DNA of 64,000 bases from Rhinopomastus cyanomelas (GCA_013400115.1 VXBP01003652.1:753303-817302), one strand, 5' to 3'; shown: positions 24,431 to 37,997, counted from the stretch's first letter. A program made the numbers and translations. The notes: generated from the sequence alone by a model not told the origin.

Positions 24431-27400
24431 ACACGATACCACCACATACTTGTGTTCACACAGTCAACAAGAAGTCAAGTTCTTTTACACAAAAGTCATT
24501 AACTTTACTCCCTATTGCATGCTGAGGTGCCCAAAAGAACCAGAACACTGGAGGTGAAAGGGCAGCTTTTGCTTTCTCAAGCACAAGACAGTGCACAGAC
24601 TCGATTAGCTCTGTGATCTATGAAATTTCTACAAACATCTTTGGGAACAGCCCAAGCAGCACAGCCAGCCCAAAAAATGATGGCACTGAACAAACTGAAA
24701 ATGCTACACTGAAAATTCTGAAAATACAAGATTTCACTCCAGAGTAAAACTGAACCATAAGGCAAGCCAGAGAACTTGCTAAGTCTGAGCACAGAGACAA
24801 CTGCACAGAACACTCTAAATAGAACCCAACTGAAAGCATATGGGGAGGGCACGGAACATTAGAATAAAAATCTAACTAATGGTAAAACATATAGTGATGC
24901 TTTTTCTTACAAAGTCATGTAGGAAGAGAAACACGTACCCCACCTCTTTGAGAGAGAGCTTCGCAGGAAGGAGGGAGCTATTATCCTTTTAATGGCAGCT
25001 TATTTGATACCAAAATGACATTTTCTGTCAATGAAGAATTTTTTAACCTAAAGAAAGCCAACTTATGAAAAGACAGAACCCAGTAACACCGCAGTAGTTG
25101 AGAATGTCATGATTTCCATCAAAAAACTGTTTTGCAGAGATTAGGAACAGCTGTTTCCAACTGAATTAGACTAAAACTGGAAACAAGCTGTCAAAGACCC
25201 AAAAAATATATTTTATACATAAAAGGATGTATTTGTTTCAGCTGTTTTATCACGGTGGTCAGCCAAAGGAGAAATGAAGTAACGTCCTGAGATTCCAGAC
25301 GTCGTCACAAAGCATCTCTCATTTTTAATACTTTTTATGTAGATTTATTCCTTAAGAGCATTTGGAATACGAAAAATGTCAAACAGCTCATATCACAGAT
25401 TCTTGAATATTTTCAAACCACGGGCAGCTTAGAACAGTTTAAAGACACCTGAGAAGTCTTTCTGCTCGAGTCCACATTTTGTGCATCTTATGTAGCAGTA
25501 ACAAGACGTTACAATAAGGAAAATATCCTCAATTGCTGCTGACATGAAAAGACTCAAATAATTCATTTTAAGCCACCACTTGTAGCAGTCCACGCACACA
25601 GCTCCTCTCTGTGCCTGCCTGCTGATGCCCGGCAGCTTTCCGAGGCTATTTTCAATATTGACTTCCACAGGCATTACAGTTCCATACAATGAGAAGTAAA
25701 TACATCTATTTTAGAACATGCCGTGAAATGTCACATCTAGATGTAATTCCTTTGTGCCTAATGGCCCATGCAGCACACAGAACAACCTCTTATACCATAC
25801 CACTGCCAGTTAGAGAAGCTTAGAGGATCCAAATACAACAGCCACATTAAGACTGGGGCTGGTTTTGAACAGAGCTATTTGTTCCAAAGTGCCACTCTGA
25901 ACATCAAAGACCCCTGTGATTTTATTACATGCTGTAAGATGTAGCCATTATACTTTGCTCTCCAACCAAATGTAATCTTGAAAACAGCCTTAGCATTTCA
26001 ACACGGTCATTACTTTTCATAATAATGATATATACTAATTCTACCCAATAAGTGTATTAGTTATTACTGTCAGCTTGTCGGTGCGTGTGCCTTTGAAGAG
26101 CAGCTATCTGGGAACAAGCCAATCCGTGAGCATATGAAACGTGCACTCCAAGGAATGCATGTTTAACTCACTAAGACACCAGGCAAGCATGCAGCTGCAG
26201 TCATGTGCCAGTTCACCTTTCAGTTACTGGTATGGGCTGGCTTTACTACTCATTTAACTTGAATAATAATGTTTTCAGCAAACTTGGCGGAGCACCATTC
26301 GGTCATGCTTAGGCAAGAACCTCAGAGAAAAGCACAACAAGGTAACTGCTGCTCATGATAGAAAACTTCTGATCTTTCTGTGCAAAGATCAAAAATGTGA
26401 AAGACTAGCACCTGGTAGAATCAGTTTTCATTAAATCTTCTTTTATTAATTCAGAGAACATCTTTCCCTAGGGATAATGGAACAAATGTCAGTGGGTAAA
26501 GATTTTACTCACGTTCTTTGTTTCTCATGCAAGTAGAAGCCTTACACCCAGGCATTTAAAATAAGACAAAATGAGCAGCTATACATGCTTGGGCTAATCT
26601 TGTATCTGCAGAGAAACTGGTAACAGGTACTGGTAAGTCAGCCTATCTCCACAACATCAGGATTTAACAACTCTAATCGAGTTGCTAGTTCACACCAAGA
26701 AGAGGTAACAACAACAAATGGAGTTTGGAGCAAAAGCTCTATGTGCATGTTCATATTCTCATGTTGGTTCTAACCGTCCCCAAACCTGCCTGACAACAGT
26801 ACTGCTCAGAACATCCAGGAGAGCCAACCTAGGTGTCTGCAGCTGCTGAACAAGCCTGAGAGTCAGCCATAGCTACATTAGGCTGTAATTCTTAGTAGCA
26901 CAACTACAATACTATTTTTCCCTATTTCCACTCCCAGATGATACAAGATGGAAGACTATCATTACAGGGGGCAGAGGAAAGAAAGAAAACCTCAGGCCAC
27001 ATTTCTGCCAAATATATAATTCCATGAAAGAACTGCCAAACCAGTGGTCTGAGCAGCACTTTTGATTATATATAGCTCCTTACACTGACTATTTTAAATT
27101 CTGTTAGCTTTTCAGCAACTTCCATGTTTTGTAGCCCAGCTACCAACCATATCTGATTAAGATATGGTGAGGAAGAACTGAGTATTGCTTCTATGCCAGT
27201 CAAACAATTAAATCACTCTGTGAACTGTCTAAAGGGGCCAACTTTAGTAACTCCAAAAAGAGAATTCCAAGAAGATGAGAGATGAGCTCAGTTCTGCACT
27301 GAAAACCCCAAATAACAGTCACACAAAAAGACCTGAAAACAACAATAGCAGAGAGCAACAGGGTGACATTACATTTTCCATTTTATTTGATTTCCTCTAG

Positions 27401-28860
27401 AAGCTATAAAAAAAATCCTTTATATATAAAGAATATCAATAGGATGCTTATCGCGTGTATCGTTATTTTATATTAGTGTTCATATTCCTTGAATGCCCTT
27501 CATATGAAGGTCCCCAAATACCTTTACAAGCATCTCTAGTTTGCCTCAAAGAAAGCGAGACACAACTCCGAGTCTCTGTAAACAGCCTCTGTGCTTTCAT
27601 GTCAGCCACCAACCACTAAATCAGTCAGGCTTTCATCACCAGTAGCAAGTCACCGCGAGCTAGCGAGAGCCAAGACAGCAGCAAACACAAAATTCAAAGA
27701 AATGCTGGGTCTGAGGGCTTCTTACAAAGCTCTTCATTCCACAGACCTACATATTCTTCAGTTAATCTCTAGACAACATTAATTTCCATTTATACTTTAG
27801 TGCATTTATTACCTTCTAAAAGTAAAGCTTTTTCTTCTGATCTGATATTTGTAGCATGACTATTCATCTACATACTGCGTTCTGTGCCCGTGCCAGGTAA
27901 AGGTTGATTGAAAGTCTGTTATTAATACAAAATGATGCAGTTTTAACCAATTTGGTTTGACAACCACATTATCCAGCTTAAGAAGAAGAGTGATATGCAA
28001 TTCAGCCATCCAACATCAACTGTATGAAGAGTTCTGGCACAGGAAAAAAGGGAGCTATGGGAGGAAGAAGCAGAAGGCAGAAATGTTTTGGTTAAATAGA
28101 ACAACATCAATCATTTTCATCCTGAAACAGCTATGACATTAATACTTATCAGCGAAACATGGGGAAAAACCCCACTCATTAGCAAATAAAGGTTTTGCAA
28201 ACCATTAAGTAATTCCCACCAGCTGACAAGGCGGGGATGACTTATAATCTTGTGTACTGACACATCACTTCCTGTAACTAGGAAAAGTGAGACTGGTACC
28301 CCTTAGAGATTGGAGCCTTGAAAATACAAAAACCCCAGACATGACAATAGGAAAACACCTCATCATGCTCTCAGGCTGCTTCAGATTTGAGACAAAGAAT
28401 TGTAACAAAACTCAGTAGGAAAGAAAAACTCTGTCTGGACACACACAATCTTACTCCACAATTGCATTCTAGAGTCAGTTTTTACTAGTGTAACTGGGAA
28501 GATTAGGTATAAAACATTCAAACACAAAAAGGCCAGAATGAAAGGCTAATTCTTTTGGTACTTCTAAGCAAAAATTACTCATCATCCCTTTTCTCAAAGT
28601 AAAAAACTAAGCTCAGTCTACTAAAATATCAAAGAAATTCAACTGTGGCAAATTCTCACCTGCTGTACCATCTTGTCAATACTGTAAAGAGACTAGCAGT
28701 TCTTGTTTGGGTCTGATTATTAGGTGTCAAAAATACAAGGTAACAATAACAGTTTAGATAGCACTGGGTTCAAAACCAGCACAGGAATAAAAGGTGAGGA
28801 AACACTGGAGGCCAAGAGTGAAGATTCCAGGGACTCCAGCTCCAAGAACAAGATGGACAT
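24431..28860. other. Longest CR1-free stretch of the window (about 4.4 kb)
   Basis: I recognise no repeat, exon or RNA gene here. The part at about 25,930-26,300 is rich in short homeodomain-like and E-box-like words and could be conserved regulatory DNA (see findings). Confidence 0.45.
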
Positions 28861-28950
28861 AGATCTAGGTGATCCTGCTCTGGCAGGGAGATTGGACTAG
28901 ATGATCTTTCGAGGTCCCTTCCCATCCCTAACGTTTTGTGACTCTGTGAT
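28861..28950 (+). mobile_element. CR1 3'-end fragment, group A
   Basis: 90 bp: AGATCTAGGTGATCCTGCTC, TAACGTTTTGTGACTCTGTG. It is very similar to the piece at 14826, sharing the unusual GCTCTGGCAGGGAGATTGG. Confidence 0.91.
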
Positions 28951-29278
28951 GTTATCCACCCACAATGTCCCCAGATACTACTTTAGGACCTATAGGGAGA
29001 ATAAAAGCCACCCAACATACATTAGCTGATGAACTTTTTTCTTTTCCTACTGTATTATAAGCTTCTTTGTTCTCATTATGGCTTTCACTATTTCCCTCCT
29101 TCACTATATTACCTTTATTTTAACCTATTATTGCATAACTCATAGACCCTCAAACATCTCATATCCCACCTTTTTCATTCTCCAGTAGAGGAAAAATAGA
29201 TTACTTCAATTCCTATCTTAATCCTTACAGCTTCTTCTACTCATTACTGTAACGTCAAGAACACCCCTGTGATTGTTG
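28951..29278. other. Unique intronic sequence
   Basis: Nothing recognised. Confidence 0.5.
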
Positions 29279-29462
29279 GTCACAGAATCATAAAGGTTGG
29301 AAAGGACCTTCAAGATCCTAAGTCCACCTGTCCATCCTACAACCCCCCAGCCACTAATCCGTCTCCTGAATCATGTCTACATGTTTGTTGAACCTTTCCA
29401 GGGATGGGGCCTCCTCTACCTCCCTGGACAGCCCGTTCCTTGGCACTTGGTCTATCTGAGCT
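29279..29462 (-). mobile_element. CR1 3'-end fragment, another subfamily
   Basis: About 185 bp: TCACAGAATCATAAAGGTTG, GAAAGGACCTTCAAGATCC, then GGGATGGGGCCTCCTCTACC. The 3' UTR differs from groups A and B. It lies directly beside a second CR1 tip at 29487. Confidence 0.85.
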
Positions 29463-29486
29463 CTGTGTCTGCAATTGGTCTCTAAA

Positions 29487-29518
29487 ATCATAGAATCATT
29501 AGGGATTGGAAAGGAACC
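29487..29518 (-). mobile_element. CR1 3' tip, group A
   Basis: About 32 bp, CATAGAATCATTAGGGATTG then GAAAGGAACC, after which unrelated sequence begins. It is a second, extremely truncated CR1 end 24 bp from its neighbour. Confidence 0.65.
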
Positions 29519-30486
29519 CTGCAATAACAAAAGCAAATATTCTCTAGGCAGACAACTGAGCAATAATTAATAACTACAGCAGCTGGAAGTAAAGAAGTAA
29601 CCACCTGTTTCCCAGTCACACAGAAAGAAGGAAAAAAACACCACCACTGTAATTCTGAACAGCAAGGGCACTTCAACCAAAACTTGTGCCTAAATTCATA
29701 CAACACTACAAGCCCATAAAGGGCATTTTTCCAGGCTGCCAAGCAAACAACATTAGTCACTAGCTGCATAGTATTTTGGCATCTACAAAGCATTTCTGCC
29801 CAAAGAACCCACTGCGCTTGAGACAAATTTAGACCAGAAATTCTCTCAAGAAGTAGGTTAAGTACTATTATCCTATTTTATCTATTTATCTATCCTATTT
29901 ATAAGAAAAATGAGGCACAGGGAAAAAAAAGTATCATGCATCTTGCTCAAGGTTACAACAAAAAATTAATACGAAATGTAAGAATAGAATCCAAGTGGCC
30001 CAGCTCCTATTCTGTGCCCTGCATACAAGAAAAGTTTGTGTATCATTCACTTCTCCAGTGACAGGAATATAAACCCCCTGGTGTATCTGCTCAGGCTGTT
30101 TGCAGCTGGTAATCCTTGAGAGCCTGCCCACCCCAGCTCCTCCACAAAGCCCTGATTCTGCCCTTACAAAGCAGACTAAGGTTCCCCTTCAGAGTTCACA
30201 GATATATCCTTTTAAGGACTTGTCACTTTGATCCAATTGAAGTAGCTTTGCTTGGTTTATTTCATTTGCTCCCTTCTGTGAGCAAACCAAGAGCTGTTAG
30301 TCACTTCCAGTCTTCACGTAACTTCTGTAGCTCCTGTTCACTGAAAACACCAGTAATTCAAGCTGCCCCACTAACCTTCCCACTCCTACCCTGAGCGCAG
30401 GTGATCTTCAAAAGCAACTTTCAGAAGCACTGGGCAAACAGAAGATCTAGTTACCATGACACAGTTTTCCTTAATGCTGCAGCATG
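29519..30486. other. Unique intronic sequence
   Basis: About 1 kb. A short region near 29,865-29,900 has repeated TATTTTATCTATT-like words. Nothing else recognised. Confidence 0.5.
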
Positions 30487-30830
30487 TCACAGGATCACAG
30501 AACCATAGAAAAGCCAAGGTAGGAAGGGACTTCAGAGATCATCTACTCCAACTCTCTGCCAGGGGCAGCAACACCTCTCAACCAGACTTGTGGTTTCTCA
30601 AGGCCTCATCCAACCTGGACTTGAACACCTTCAGTGAGGGGACAGCCACAACCTCTCCAAGCAACCAACTGTAGAGTCTCTCCACCATGAATTTCTGAAG
30701 AATTTCTTCCTAAGATGTGGTCTAAACCTACTCTCCTTTAGCTTAAAGAGCACTTCCCCTTGCTCTATCGTTGTGTCCGTCACTGATACTACAATACATC
30801 TGAAAAGAAAATACTGCTCCATTTAGATGG
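30487..30830 (-). mobile_element. CR1 fragment, older subfamily
   Basis: About 340 bp: CACAGGATCACAGAACCATAG, GGAAGGGACTTCAGAGATC, then CATCCAACCTGGACTTGAAC and CAGCCACAACCTCTCCAAGC. This is the layout of older avian CR1 families. It is diverged, with a broken frame. Confidence 0.88.
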
Positions 30831-31589
30831 ACGAAACCTCATCAGAATAAGCAACATCACCATGAACAGTTACGTCACAATATTGTACCATCACATTTTT
30901 GTAGGAAAAGTCCTGAAAGGACGAAATCTTGGCCATCTGCCTGAACTTCCAAAGAACTGCCAACACAATAATTTAGTTACGCTGTCCATGCCCCAGTAAA
31001 ACTACATTACGCTCAAAATGTTTGCGCTTATCCAAAATTTAAACTTAATGTTCCTTGGAATGAATACCTGGGTTTACAATTAAGAGGAACCAAAAAAAAC
31101 AAACTTCAACAGTGTTCCTCTCTTATTATGGTCAACATTTAATGTCACTTATTGTCATTACACTCGATATTTGTGCATAATCAATATTAAGCTACCAAGG
31201 ACAGTCATAACAAGTCTGGACTTTCTCTACAGGCCCTATTGATTTCTTTTTCGGAGACCTACCACAAACACAATTTATACAAACAATTTATCAGGGAACA
31301 TATCAAAATAATTTAATAAACAAAACCTATATATTCCTTTTCTCTTCTGCCATGTGACAGAAAATCATTTTAACTCATTAATGGTAAGCTCAACAGTTCG
31401 ATTTTAAATTTATGTAAAAGCAAGAGGAAGTCATGAAGTAACAAAGAAATAGAACTATTCTTTTCCATTTTGCATTTGTCAGTGTATTACCTTGAAATAA
31501 ATATATGACAGCTCCTGTCCAGCTTTCTTTACTAGGAATATTTACAATACACTGATAAAGTTTATTCAAGTTGCCATAATGTTCCTTTC
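30831..31589. other. Unique intronic sequence
   Basis: AT-rich. Nothing recognised. Confidence 0.5.
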
Positions 31590-32095
31590 GTAGAATCATT
31601 CAGGTTGGAAAAGACCCTTGGGATCACTGAGTCCAACCATCAACCCTACTCTACAAGTTCACCCCTAAACCAGATCCCCCAACACTACATCTGAGCATCT
31701 TTTAAACTCGTCCAGGGATGGGGACTCAACCACCGCCCTGGGCAGTCCATTCCAGTGCCTGACCACTCTCTCTGGGAAGTATTTTTTCTCGATGTCAAAT
31801 CTAACCCTCCCCTATTGGAACTCAAAACCATTGCCTCTGGTTCTGTCAGTAAATAACTGTGAGAAGAGACCACCACCAACATGTCTACAATGCCCTTTCA
31901 GAGAGCTGTAGAGAGTGATGAGGTCTCCCCCTAGCCTCCTCTTCCTCAAACTAAACAGCCCCAACTCTCTCAATCTCTCCTCATCAGATTCATTCTCCAG
32001 GCCCTTAACCAGCTTCGTTGTCCTCCTCTGCACTCACTCCAGCACCTCAATCTGCCCCAAACTGGACCCAGTACTCAAGATGCAGTTGAGTACCA
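31590..32095 (-). mobile_element. CR1 fragment, group B, about 505 bp
   Basis: From GTAGAATCATTCAGGTTGG and CCAACCATCAACCCTACTC through the ORF tail (minus-strand frame 31812-32033 with LRELGLFSLRKRRLGGDLIT) to CAAACTGGACCCAGTACTC. It belongs to the same lineage as the pieces at 6447, 49683 and 55883. Confidence 0.93.
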
Positions 32096-32535
32096 TTTTC
32101 ACAGTTCATCATTTCCACAGATGAGTAAATGAAATAAATTGATCTGAATCCTGTTCACCTAGAGAGTTACAAATTTGCTAATTTTTTAATTTCTGCTTCA
32201 AGTGGTAGATAACTACTTGATTCAAGCCTCCCCAAACACACAGTTGTTTTTTTTGAGTACCACCTCACAACAATAAAACCAACATTCACATACCTACGTA
32301 CAAAGGTTCAAACTATCTAACTGCTGGAGTAAAGAGACAAATGCAACCCTGAAAACAACAAGGGACAAAACACTGCACTTTAGTGAAGTTAAAAATCAAT
32401 TAAGAGTTTAAAATAACATCACCTCTTCAAGACTACAATTGTTCTAAATTCCCCCCAATTCTGTTGCTATTAATTTTATTTCAGATTTTCTAATAATAGT
32501 ATTTTACTACAAGGAAGGAAAGACTTATAGAAGAC
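32096..32535. other. Unique intronic sequence
   Basis: Nothing recognised. Confidence 0.5.
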
Positions 32536-32597
32536 TGTGGTGGGGCGTTAGACTAGGTGATCTTTTGAGGTCACTTCCAATCCCTCATGTTCTGTGA
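32536..32597 (+). mobile_element. CR1 3'-end fragment, group A
   Basis: About 62 bp: GTGGTGGGGCGTTAGACTAG, GAGGTCACTTCCAATCCCTC, ATGTTCTGTGA. Only the terminal UTR remains. Confidence 0.87.
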
Positions 32598-33567
32598 AGA
32601 CAGTATTACCACTTGGGCAAGTAAACCCCACTAATACTGCTACAGCTCAGCAGCTCAGGGAACAGTTAGTTTGCTGCTGTCCAAACTCAATGTTTAAGTC
32701 TGCTGGTGGTTTGGAAGCTGACCCGTTGTGCATAAAAAAAGTCAAAAAACTCCACCCACCCAAAATCCCATCTCTAGCAGTGATTAAAACTCAAGTGTTG
32801 GGCATGAACTACTGGACAGCACTTCATTAAGAGTGGGGAAGCTTGTCCTACAAAAGCATTTCCCTCGCTCAGCGGTCATACAAAATGCTGTGTATTTTCT
32901 GTTCCACTGCAGTCGATAGGAACACCTTAACAGACACTGCCTCAGGCATGCACAGGGCCAGGGCGTACAAATGCTTTGCCAATGGCAAAGAGGATGAACA
33001 AACACACACTACAGGCAATAACTAACCTCACTAAAGCAGCAGACGGAAAACAAAAGTTTCTACCACTCAAACAATGAGTTCAAAGTCAGGGAATTACAAA
33101 AACCAGCCAGTACTCTGACCACCAGCGTTACCACAGCTGGATCAGGCACCCACACTGTCACGAGCTTTCTTAACCTTTTAGATATGAGTAAGTGTATAAC
33201 ATGGTTTCATCACATCAAGTAGTTTCTCTCCCCTTCCCCCAAAAAATCCCCTGTCATCTAGTACTGAAAACAAATATCAAGAGACACATAGCTGCTTAGT
33301 AAATTATGTTCTTATCGATGAGATTGTGGCCTTATTTACTGCACAAAAGCACCACCAAGTACCAAGGAAGGTCAAAACAAAGGCATTCGTTAATGAAGTG
33401 TCCTGAAGAGCAACCAAGGTGGGGCGAGATCTTCCGGTACTTTATCTCAAATATAAGGTCAAATGTCTTTTTTTTAAAAAAAGACTGATTACGTTAAGTG
33501 ACTTATTAAAAATCCTTTTATCTAAACTACAGCTGATGAATTCTCTCCTGTGGTAGTTTTTCCTTGG
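32598..33567. other. Unique intronic sequence
   Basis: About 1 kb. Nothing recognised. Confidence 0.5.
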
Positions 33568-33978
33568 ATTTGAGGGAGCTGGGTCTCTCTAGCTTAGAGA
33601 AAAGGAGACTGAGGGGTGACCTCATTAATGTTTATAAATATGTGAAAGGTGGGTGTCAGGAGGATGGAGCCAGCCTCTGCTCAGTGTCATCTAATGATAC
33701 GACAAGGGGCAGTGTGTGTGAGCTGAAACATCAGACTGATGTGAGGTTCCACATCAATCTGAAACGGAACTTCTTCCCAGTGAAGGTGACAGAGCCCTAG
33801 ACAGAGCTGCTGAGGGGGGTTGTGGAGTCTCCTTCTCTGGACATGTTTAAAACCCATCGGGGTATGTTCCTGTGCAACTTGGTCTAGGCAATCCTGCTGT
33901 GACTGGAGGATTAGACTAGAGGATCTTTCAAGGTTCCTTCCAATCCCTAATGTTCTGTGATGCTGTGATTTTGTGATT
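33568..33978 (+). mobile_element. CR1 fragment, group A, with palindromic insertion
   Basis: About 410 bp. The frame at 33564-33800 reads LRELGLSSLEKRRLRGDLIN and GGCQEDGASLCSVSSNDTTR. Then an extra segment containing the perfect inverted repeat ACATCAG-A-CTGATGT (33728-33742) interrupts the usual LEQRRFHINL region. The 3' end has an extra octamer-like unit (CTGTGATGCTGTGATTTTG). Confidence 0.93.
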
Positions 33979-34529
33979 TACACCTGAATGCAAGAAGCAA
34001 GTATCTGGTAAGGAGAGAAAATGCAACAGCAACCTGCTGATCCCGTTCTGACTGCTCCCAATTTTATCAGAGTACACACAGTCAAATCATAAACCTGCTA
34101 CTGTCACCTTAAGATTTCAGCAGCTCAGACATATTAGCCAAAAAATTCAACAGCTAAAGATGTACATAACTACTACAAGCAGAATTCAACTAGAGGCAGT
34201 CCACATGAAAAAAAACCCTACTGATATCTACAAACTTCCTAATTGCCAATACTTTATCTTCATTATCCATACAGAATGATGGCTCATTTTTATCTTGCCT
34301 AATATCATATCTTCACTATTACATTAGAGAGCACATAGATCCTTCTGGGAAATGGCATTTCAATTGTAATGAAGAAAACCTCTTTTTCTAAATAAAACTA
34401 ATAATTACATAAAATTGAAGGAGGGGGCAAAGATTTATCAAGTAAGCCTAAACGCTGTTCCATGGCTACTACATGTCTCCATGTACCCCAGAGTGCAAGT
34501 AATTTAGTTGTATGACTGCTACTGATATG
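33979..34529. other. Unique intronic sequence
   Basis: Nothing recognised. Confidence 0.5.
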
Positions 34530-34835
34530 TGGGGAGTAGGTGTCAGGAGGATGGAGCCAGGCTCTGCTCAGTGGCAACTAATGATAGGGCAAGGGGCAAT
34601 GAGTGTGAGCTGGAACAGAGGAGGTTCCACATCAATCTGAGGAGGACCTTCTTCATGGTGAGGGTGACAGAGCAGTGGAAGAGGCTGCCCATAGGGGTGT
34701 GGAGTCATCTTCTCTGGAGACATTTCAAACCTGCCTGGATACATTTCTGTGCAACTGGGTCTAGGTGATCCTGCTGTGGCAGGGGCATTGGACTAGATGA
34801 TCTTTTGAGGTCCCTTCCAATCCCTAATGTTCTGT
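34530..34835 (+). mobile_element. CR1 fragment, group A
   Basis: About 305 bp, TGGGGAGTAGGTGTCAGGAG to CCCTAATGTTCTG. The frame at 34529-34768 keeps CQEDGARLCSVATNDRARGN and RRFHINLRRTFFMVRVTEQW. The last octamers are absent. Confidence 0.93.
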
Positions 34836-35941
34836 TTTAACTTCTTTCACAGAATCACAAAGTGGTAAAAACATTCAGCTCCGGCTTCCAAAAAGAATCA
34901 CTTTGACTTCCTGCATTTTTCAGCTACAGCTTGAGTTCTGCTAAACACCTGGAAAAGTAAAGATCCTTTACCACTGCATATGTGTAATTAATGCTTTTGA
35001 CAAGCTGTTGTGCTCCCAAACAGCTGCTTCCATTACATAGACAACTTTACCATCTGCAGAACTATTGGGTAAACCGCAGTAAGTAAATATCAGGGTAGCA
35101 GGTGCTCATAAATAATAAGTGCTGCCAACATAACACACTTCTGCAAAGAAAGTTTTGATTTTTTTTTCCCCACTTACTCTTCTGTACCCCCGGAACAGGG
35201 AAACTTAAAATACTCAGAGGAATTTGTCACAACAAAGTGTTGTGACTCGCAGGAAAAGTAAAATAAGTTTCAGGGCAAATTTCTCTGAAACCACAAATAA
35301 ATACAAGCCATCTCTGCTGCAGTAAGCCAGTCTGCAGTGAAAAGTGCATCTTCCTTGAATACATAACCAGCCACAGACACAAGTGTTAACTGTGTTATTT
35401 GAAACAAGATGGGAAGAATAAGGTAAATCTGATCTATGCTAGCATTCACAGCTTAAACAGGATTTTCTGTTCATGTCTGTGAATCTTCACTACACTTTGT
35501 TGCCAGCATGGCCACTTAACACAAAAAGCTTGTCTATGCATCCAAAACTAGATCAAAATTGGGCCTTTGCTTGACCCAGCATCAAAACAAAATTGCAAAT
35601 ATAAAGAAACAACTGTTCTAAAATCCACTATCTTGTGAACCACCAGGAGCAATGATTAAAACAGCCTCAGCTGAGATTTAATAAAATCAAACAAGAAATT
35701 GCTTCTACAGTTTATATTGCTGGAAAAAGTAGAGTCACATAGGCAGATATGATCCACCTCCAGACTTAACTGCTTAAGTTTTAGGTACATTCATACACTA
35801 AAAAGAGGAAAAAAAGCCCAAAGGAATCTAGCAGCAGTACGCTTTGAAGAGTTTCACGTGCTTTACGGTATTTGGAAGGTTACTGCCACTATATTCTCCA
35901 AAAACTGGTTGAGACTATTGTTTCCAAAGCAGAAATAGTGA
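34836..35941. other. Unique intronic sequence
   Basis: About 1.1 kb. Nothing recognised. Confidence 0.5.
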
Positions 35942-36110
35942 TCACGGAATCCGAGAACATTAGGGATGGGAAGGGACCACGAAAGATCATCTAGTCCAAT
36001 CCCCTTGCCACAGCAGGATCACCCAGACCAAGTCGCACAGGAACGTATCCAGGGAGGTTTTAAACATCTCCAGGGAAAGAGATTCCACAACTCCCTTGGG
36101 AAGACCAACT
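35942..36110 (-). mobile_element. CR1 3'-end fragment, group A
   Basis: About 170 bp: GAATCCGAGAACATTAGGG through TTCCACAACTCCCTTGGG. Confidence 0.91.
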
Positions 36111-37552
36111 AGAAATCTCTGCTTTTAAATAGACTATTATACACGATACATTTTGAAATGCTGGGAGGGGTTTGAGAATTAACAGTTCAGCCATCTAATT
36201 GTTCTTCCAATTATAGATACGAGACTAATGCAGCAAAGCTTTTGTTTTTAAATACATAGCACTATGTATAGCGCTTTGACATACTGAACAATACTTCGCC
36301 TATCCTCCCCTGGCAGCCATGCGGCTACTCAAGCCATCAGTAATGCATGAACAATCAAAAGGAGAGGAAAATGCCCTTATCTCAGCTCATCAAAAATACA
36401 AGCAAGCCAGCCACAAAGGGGTCACAAATTAAAAATTAAATGCAGACAGACATAAAATGTATTGACACATCAACACATCTAAATCCTCCCTTCGAAGCAA
36501 TAGAAAGCACTACCTACACATAAAAAGAACTGAAGGGAGCCAAAAGACATAATGAAATAACACTTGTTCAAGAAGTGTATTTAATAATGAAGAATTAAGC
36601 AGCAACACAGACGAGCACCAACTACGTATTCACCAGGAACGTAAATCTAGTAGTAATACCCTCACACAGGCAACACTTCTGCTGCTTGAAATGGGGGCAA
36701 CAGCCCCATTGTCTCCTGCTTACTTGCAAATCCCAGGAAAGTTCAAAAGACCCATTAGGTAGAAAGTAGCTATTTGAGTGTAGCTTAAACACTATCTTTT
36801 ATTTTAGCTGTAAGAGAGAAGTCAAATACAGAGATAGAAAAGCAAATGCTGTTTTTCTCCCAAAACATTTAGCTGTGCATGTAAGTGCACAGGATGCAAA
36901 AGCTTTCTTCTTTCTGCAATCAGAATCCAGCAAAAACAGCTCTTAAAGCTTCATAATCCTCTCAGTTAATACAAAACTCCATTAGAACATCTCTGTCAAA
37001 GCTCTCTTGTTATCAACTGAGCTTACATGTCTAATGACCAAAAGAAGTCATTAAATCCTTGAACAATTAACTGTATTACGAGTTTAGAAGTTCTCACGTA
37101 TAAATGTTAGATGGTTTTGTTTGTTTCTTTCCTGAAACTGGCAAATGAATTACTTTTCCTTCCATGTCAATAATCTGCTAGTTGCTAAAAGCAAGAACCA
37201 CAAGCAAACATGAAACATTCTCTCAATTAATAATTCTCTACTTAAAATTTCTTCCTGTCCCACGTTCCCCAAGCATAACAGATTTCTATCAATGCTGAAC
37301 TCTGCTGGTTTTAGAAAACGCAAACACATGTTTGTATCCTAAAAGGTGACTGTACAAACACTGCTGTGATCATACAGACATTGTTGTAGTATTCCATCTT
37401 GAACACGACAAACATTAGATCGGTTGGCTCAAGAATTTGCCTACTAAGTATTTGTGCAGTTTAAAAGTCTTCCTTGCTTACGGATCTTAATAAATAATTT
37501 AAAGTGGAGCTGTTTTTTTTAATGCCCTAAATATTTTCAGATTTATTATTCA
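36111..37552. other. Unique intronic sequence
   Basis: About 1.4 kb, AT-rich. Nothing recognised. Confidence 0.5.
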
Positions 37553-37667
37553 AAGAATCACAGAACATTAAGGATTGGAAGGGACCTCGAAAGATCATCT
37601 AGTCCAATGCCCCTGTCAGAGCAGAACCTCCTAGATCCAGCACAACAACATGTCCATGTGGGTTTTC
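37553..37667 (-). mobile_element. CR1 3'-end fragment, group A
   Basis: About 115 bp: AGAATCACAGAACATTAAGG through CATGTCCATGTGGGTTTT. Confidence 0.91.
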
Positions 37668-37997
37668 CTGCTGTCTTGTGTAAGGCTGTCAAAAGCTGCA
37701 ACTCCAGAAACTTTCATTAGTAACAATTACTCTAACAGTAAACAAACCTACCTTTTACAGCTTGTAACAGCTCACTAGTGTTTCAAACATAACTTTAAGA
37801 AAGCTTTTAGATCTTTACTCTTTTAAATATTTCTACAAAAGATAAGTATGCTCAAGAAATCCAGGATAGGAACAGGCTATATAAAGCACACTGCTGCTCA
37901 GCCAGAGACCAGCAACAACTGCAATAATGCCATTTGTACTTATTAAATAAGCTCAAATGTGAGGAAAGAGTACTGTTGACCCACAAGCAGACTCTGA
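37668..37997. other. Unique intronic sequence
   Basis: Nothing recognised. Confidence 0.5.
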
